Below, in pieces: positions 61,945 through 64,000 of a stretch of 64,000 bases of DNA. Position 1 is the first letter of the stretch. Each line of letters starts with the position of its first letter. Position numbers and translations under genes: made by a program. Below the pieces are notes generated by a model. It was not told the DNA's origin. It did not search any database and worked only from the letters and a program-made list of their open reading frames with translations. The DNA is taken from assembly GCF_000284375.1 (NCBI RefSeq), contig NC_017249.1, forward strand, positions 5,682,001 to 5,746,000, read 5' to 3'. This stretch comes from Bradyrhizobium japonicum USDA 6. GTDB taxonomy: Bacteria > Pseudomonadota > Alphaproteobacteria > Rhizobiales > Xanthobacteraceae.

Positions 61945-63093
61945 ATGGATTTGATTACCACCACCGCTGACCTCGCGGCTGCCTGCAGCCGGCTGGCCAA
62001 GCACCCTGTCATCACAGTCGATACCGAGTTCCTACGCGAGACCACCTACTACCCGCTGCTGTGCGTGGTGCAGATGGCGAGCGCCGAGGAAGCCGTGGTG
62101 ATCGACACCCTGGCCGAGGGCATCGACCTCAAGCCGTTCTTCGACCTGATGGGCAACGAGGGCGTGCTGAAGGTATTCCATGCCGCCCGCCAGGACATCG
62201 AGATCATCTGGCACCAGGCCAGCATCATCCCGCACCCGGTGTTCGACACCCAGGTCGCGGCCATGGTGCTCGGCTATGGCGACAGCATCGCCTATGACGC
62301 GCTGGTCGAGAAGGTCACCGGCCACCGCCCGGACAAGACCCACCGCTTCACCGACTGGTCGCGCCGGCCGCTGACGAAAGAGCAGATGCACTACGCGGTG
62401 TCCGACGTCACGCACCTGCGCGACGTGTTCGCCGCGCTCGATGCCGACCTCAAGAAGCGGCGCCGCAGCGAGTGGGTCTCCATCGAGATGGAGGTTTTGA
62501 CCTCGCCCCGCACTTACGACTTCCACCCCGAGCGCGCCTGGGAACGGCTGAAGACGCGGGTCCGCAAGCCCAAGGACCTCGCGGTCCTGATGGAAGTCGC
62601 GGCCTGGCGCGAGCAGGAAGCGCAGAGCCGCGACGTGCCGCGCGGCCGCGTGCTGCGCGATGAAGCCATCAGCGACATCGCGACCCACGCGCCGAACACG
62701 CTGGAGAAGCTCGCCCATCTGCGCTCGGTGCCGAAGGGGTTCGAGAAATCCAAATGGGGCGCGGACATCGTCGCCGCGGTCGACCGCGGGCTGGCGCGGG
62801 ACTTTGCAACGCTGCCGAAGCTGGAGAAGCCGCGCAACAACAACAATGGCGCCGCCATCGTCGAGCTGTTGAAGGTCCTGCTGCGCATGACCGCGGAGCG
62901 CCACGCGGTCGCCAGCAAGGTGATCGCCACCGTCGACGATCTCGAAGAGATCGCAGCCGACGACGAGGCCGACGTCCCCGCCCTGCGCGGCTGGCGCCGC
63001 GAGCTGTTCGGCGATGCCGCCTTGAAACTCAAGCGCGGCGAGCTGGCTCTCGCGATCGAGAAGGGTCGCGTGATCGGGGTTCAGCGGGCGTAA
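61945..63093 (+). CDS. rnd: Ribonuclease D
   Basis: The 382-residue 3'-5' exonuclease matures tRNA and other small RNAs. The DEDDy motifs are VDTEFLRE (Asp26, Glu28), [10 protein letters not shown] (Asp), and [10 protein letters not shown] (Tyr and Asp). HRDC domains occupy the C-terminal half (from about 210). ATG 61945 begins with the nuclease fold. It is upstream of a repeat and convergent with the aminotransferase gene. Confidence 0.95.
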   Translation: MDLITTTADLAAACSRLAKHPVITVDTEFLRETTYYPLLCVVQMASAEEAVVIDTLAEGIDLKPFFDLMGNEGVLKVFHAARQDIEIIWHQASIIPHPVFDTQVAAMVLGYGDSIAYDALVEKVTGHRPDKTHRFTDWSRRPLTKEQMHYAVSDVTHLRDVFAALDADLKKRRRSEWVSIEMEVLTSPRTYDFHPERAWERLKTRVRKPKDLAVLMEVAAWREQEAQSRDVPRGRVLRDEAISDIATHAPNTLEKLAHLRSVPKGFEKSKWGADIVAAVDRGLARDFATLPKLEKPRNNNNGAAIVELLKVLLRMTAERHAVASKVIATVDDLEEIAADDEADVPALRGWRRELFGDAALKLKRGELALAIEKGRVIGVQRA

Positions 63094-63103
63094 TTGGCTA
63101 AGC

Positions 63104-63245
63104 CGTCATTGAGGTGCGAGACGTGCGGTGCGAAGCATCGCGCGCCGAGCCTCGAAGGATAAGCAGCCCCGCTGCTGCCGCTCCGAGAGCACCGGGCCGT
63201 CGCCCTTCGAGGCTCGCCGAAGAGGCGAGCACCTCAGGGGGACGG
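63104..63245. repeat. GAGGTGCGAG/CCTCGAAGG inverted-repeat element
   Basis: GAGGTGCGAG (63111) faces GCGAGCACCTC (63225-63235), and AGCCTCGAAGG (63148) faces CCCTTCGAGGCT (63202). Nested arms of this kind are a common Bradyrhizobium intergenic repeat. The element fills most of 63094-63300. Confidence 0.75.
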
Positions 63246-63300
63246 TGTTGGATTTGGGCTAGCTGCTTCCAGATCGTCATCGCAATGACGAAGAGAGAGC

Positions 63301-64000
63301 TTACGCCGGCGTTAGCTTCGCCACTTCCGGCTTCATGTCGTTCAGCACGCCCGTGATCGCCGCGATCAGCTCGTCGATCTGAGCCTTGGTGACGATCAGC
63401 GGCGGGCAGATGGCGATGGCATCCAGCATGTTGCGCGAGATCACGCCGCGCTCCTGGAGCATGCGGCTGGCGATGCCGCCGACGGCGCCGGGTGTGCTGG
63501 CGGCCGTCTTGCGTCCCTTGTCGAGCACGAGCTCGATCGCCGCGATCATGCCGACGCCGCGGACCTCGCCGACCAGCGGATGGCTGGTGAGCTCGCGCAG
63601 CTTGCCCTGCATGTAGCCGCCGAGCTCGGCGGCGTGCGCGACCAGGCCGCGCTCCTCGATGATCTTGAGATTCTCCAGCGCGATGGCCGAGCCGACGGGA
63701 TGGCCGCCCGCGGTGAAACCATGGCCGAGCACGCCGATCTTGTTGCTCTCGTCCGCGATCGGCTCGAACATGCGATCGTTCAGGATGATCGCCGACAGCG
63801 GGAAATAGCTCGAGGTGATCTGCTTGGAAACCACCATCACGTCCGGCTTGATGCCGTAGGTCTCGCAGCCGAACATCTTGCCGGTGCGTCCGAAGCCGCA
63901 GATGACCTCATCTGCGACCAGCAGGATGTCGTACTTCTTCAGGACGGCCTGGATCTTTTCCCAATAGGTCGCCGGCGGCACGACGACGCCGCCCGCGCCC
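63301..64000 (-). CDS. Class III aminotransferase (5' end beyond the window)
   Basis: The partial gene encodes at least 232 residues of a PLP-dependent omega-amino acid or aspartate-type aminotransferase. It opens at the window edge with GAGGVVVPPATYWEKIQ. LLVADEVICGFGRTG carries the PLP Asp, VVSKQITSSYFPLSA the catalytic Lys, and GFTAGGHPVGSAIAL a further conserved block. The N-terminal half lies beyond 64000. Substrate class is not determined. Confidence 0.9.
   Translation of the reverse strand, partial: GAGGVVVPPATYWEKIQAVLKKYDILLVADEVICGFGRTGKMFGCETYGIKPDVMVVSKQITSSYFPLSAIILNDRMFEPIADESNKIGVLGHGFTAGGHPVGSAIALENLKIIEERGLVAHAAELGGYMQGKLRELTSHPLVGEVRGVGMIAAIELVLDKGRKTAASTPGAVGGIASRMLQERGVISRNMLDAIAICPPLIVTKAQIDELIAAITGVLNDMKPEVAKLTPA

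Overview
The window looks like chromosome of a Bradyrhizobium-type alphaproteobacterium (Rhizobiales). This rests on high GC content, a eukaryote-type glutamine synthetase II gene (glnII), a DUF2735 protein and the style of the small secreted proteins. It also rests on several intergenic repeat families that I recognise from Bradyrhizobium genomes. Nothing marks it as plasmid, prophage or symbiosis island: I see no integrase, transposase, phage structural gene, tRNA, rRNA or CRISPR array.

Layout. 1-3.1 kb: a DUF937 protein followed by two genes each broken by one frameshift (a small hypothetical and an RlpA-like protein). 3.1-10.6 kb (minus strand): metallo-beta-lactamase-fold hydrolase, methyltransferase, ABC-F ATPase, outer-membrane SphA-type protein, beta-carbonic anhydrase, phospholipase-D-like protein. 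10.7-16.9 kb: an accessory-looking stretch with a DUF4239 membrane protein, small secreted or anchored proteins, and an alpha/beta-hydrolase-adenylate cyclase fusion. The fusion gene lies between two direct repeats derived from the 3' end of a GrlR-like gene. 17-20 kb: hypothetical genes, a SEL1 protein, a ModA-like protein and a second GrlR-like gene. 20-22 kb: glnII, with a good sigma-54 promoter and a strong terminator. 22-27.4 kb: small enzymes and hypotheticals (MliC-like inhibitor, tyrosine phosphatase, SDR, DUF2161, monooxygenase-like, GNAT, thioesterase, cobalamin-binding protein).

27.5-30.4 kb is a compact kynurenine operon: formamidase-like hydrolase, tryptophan 2,3-dioxygenase and kynureninase. 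Together they convert tryptophan to anthranilate and alanine. An AT-rich palindrome lies about 75 bp upstream. 30.7-35 kb: M20 deacylase, a divergent pair of flavin-binding protein and MocR/PdxR-type regulator, and small secreted proteins. 35.9-41.4 kb: envelope functions (CreA, L,D-transpeptidase, glutathione peroxidase, polysaccharide deacetylase), a DHFR-like protein, a porin fragment and DoxX. 41.7-49.9 kb: malic enzyme, an AsmA-like protein, aspS and selO.

50.5-58.6 kb holds two convergent ABC importer clusters. The first, on the plus strand (phosphodiesterase, two UgpA/UgpE-like permeases, UgpB-like binding protein), has no ATPase. The second, on the minus strand (PotA/B/C/D-like), is complete and is divergent from a FadR-type GntR regulator. 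59.6-63.1 kb: a quinone-oxidoreductase-like gene divergent from a LysR regulator, a tiny membrane peptide and ribonuclease D. The window ends inside a class III aminotransferase gene. No obvious new defence or mobile system is visible. The most unusual items are the repeat-bracketed cyclase fusion, the GrlR-like paralogues with an internal duplication, the ATPase-less importer linked to a phosphodiesterase, and several frameshifted small genes.
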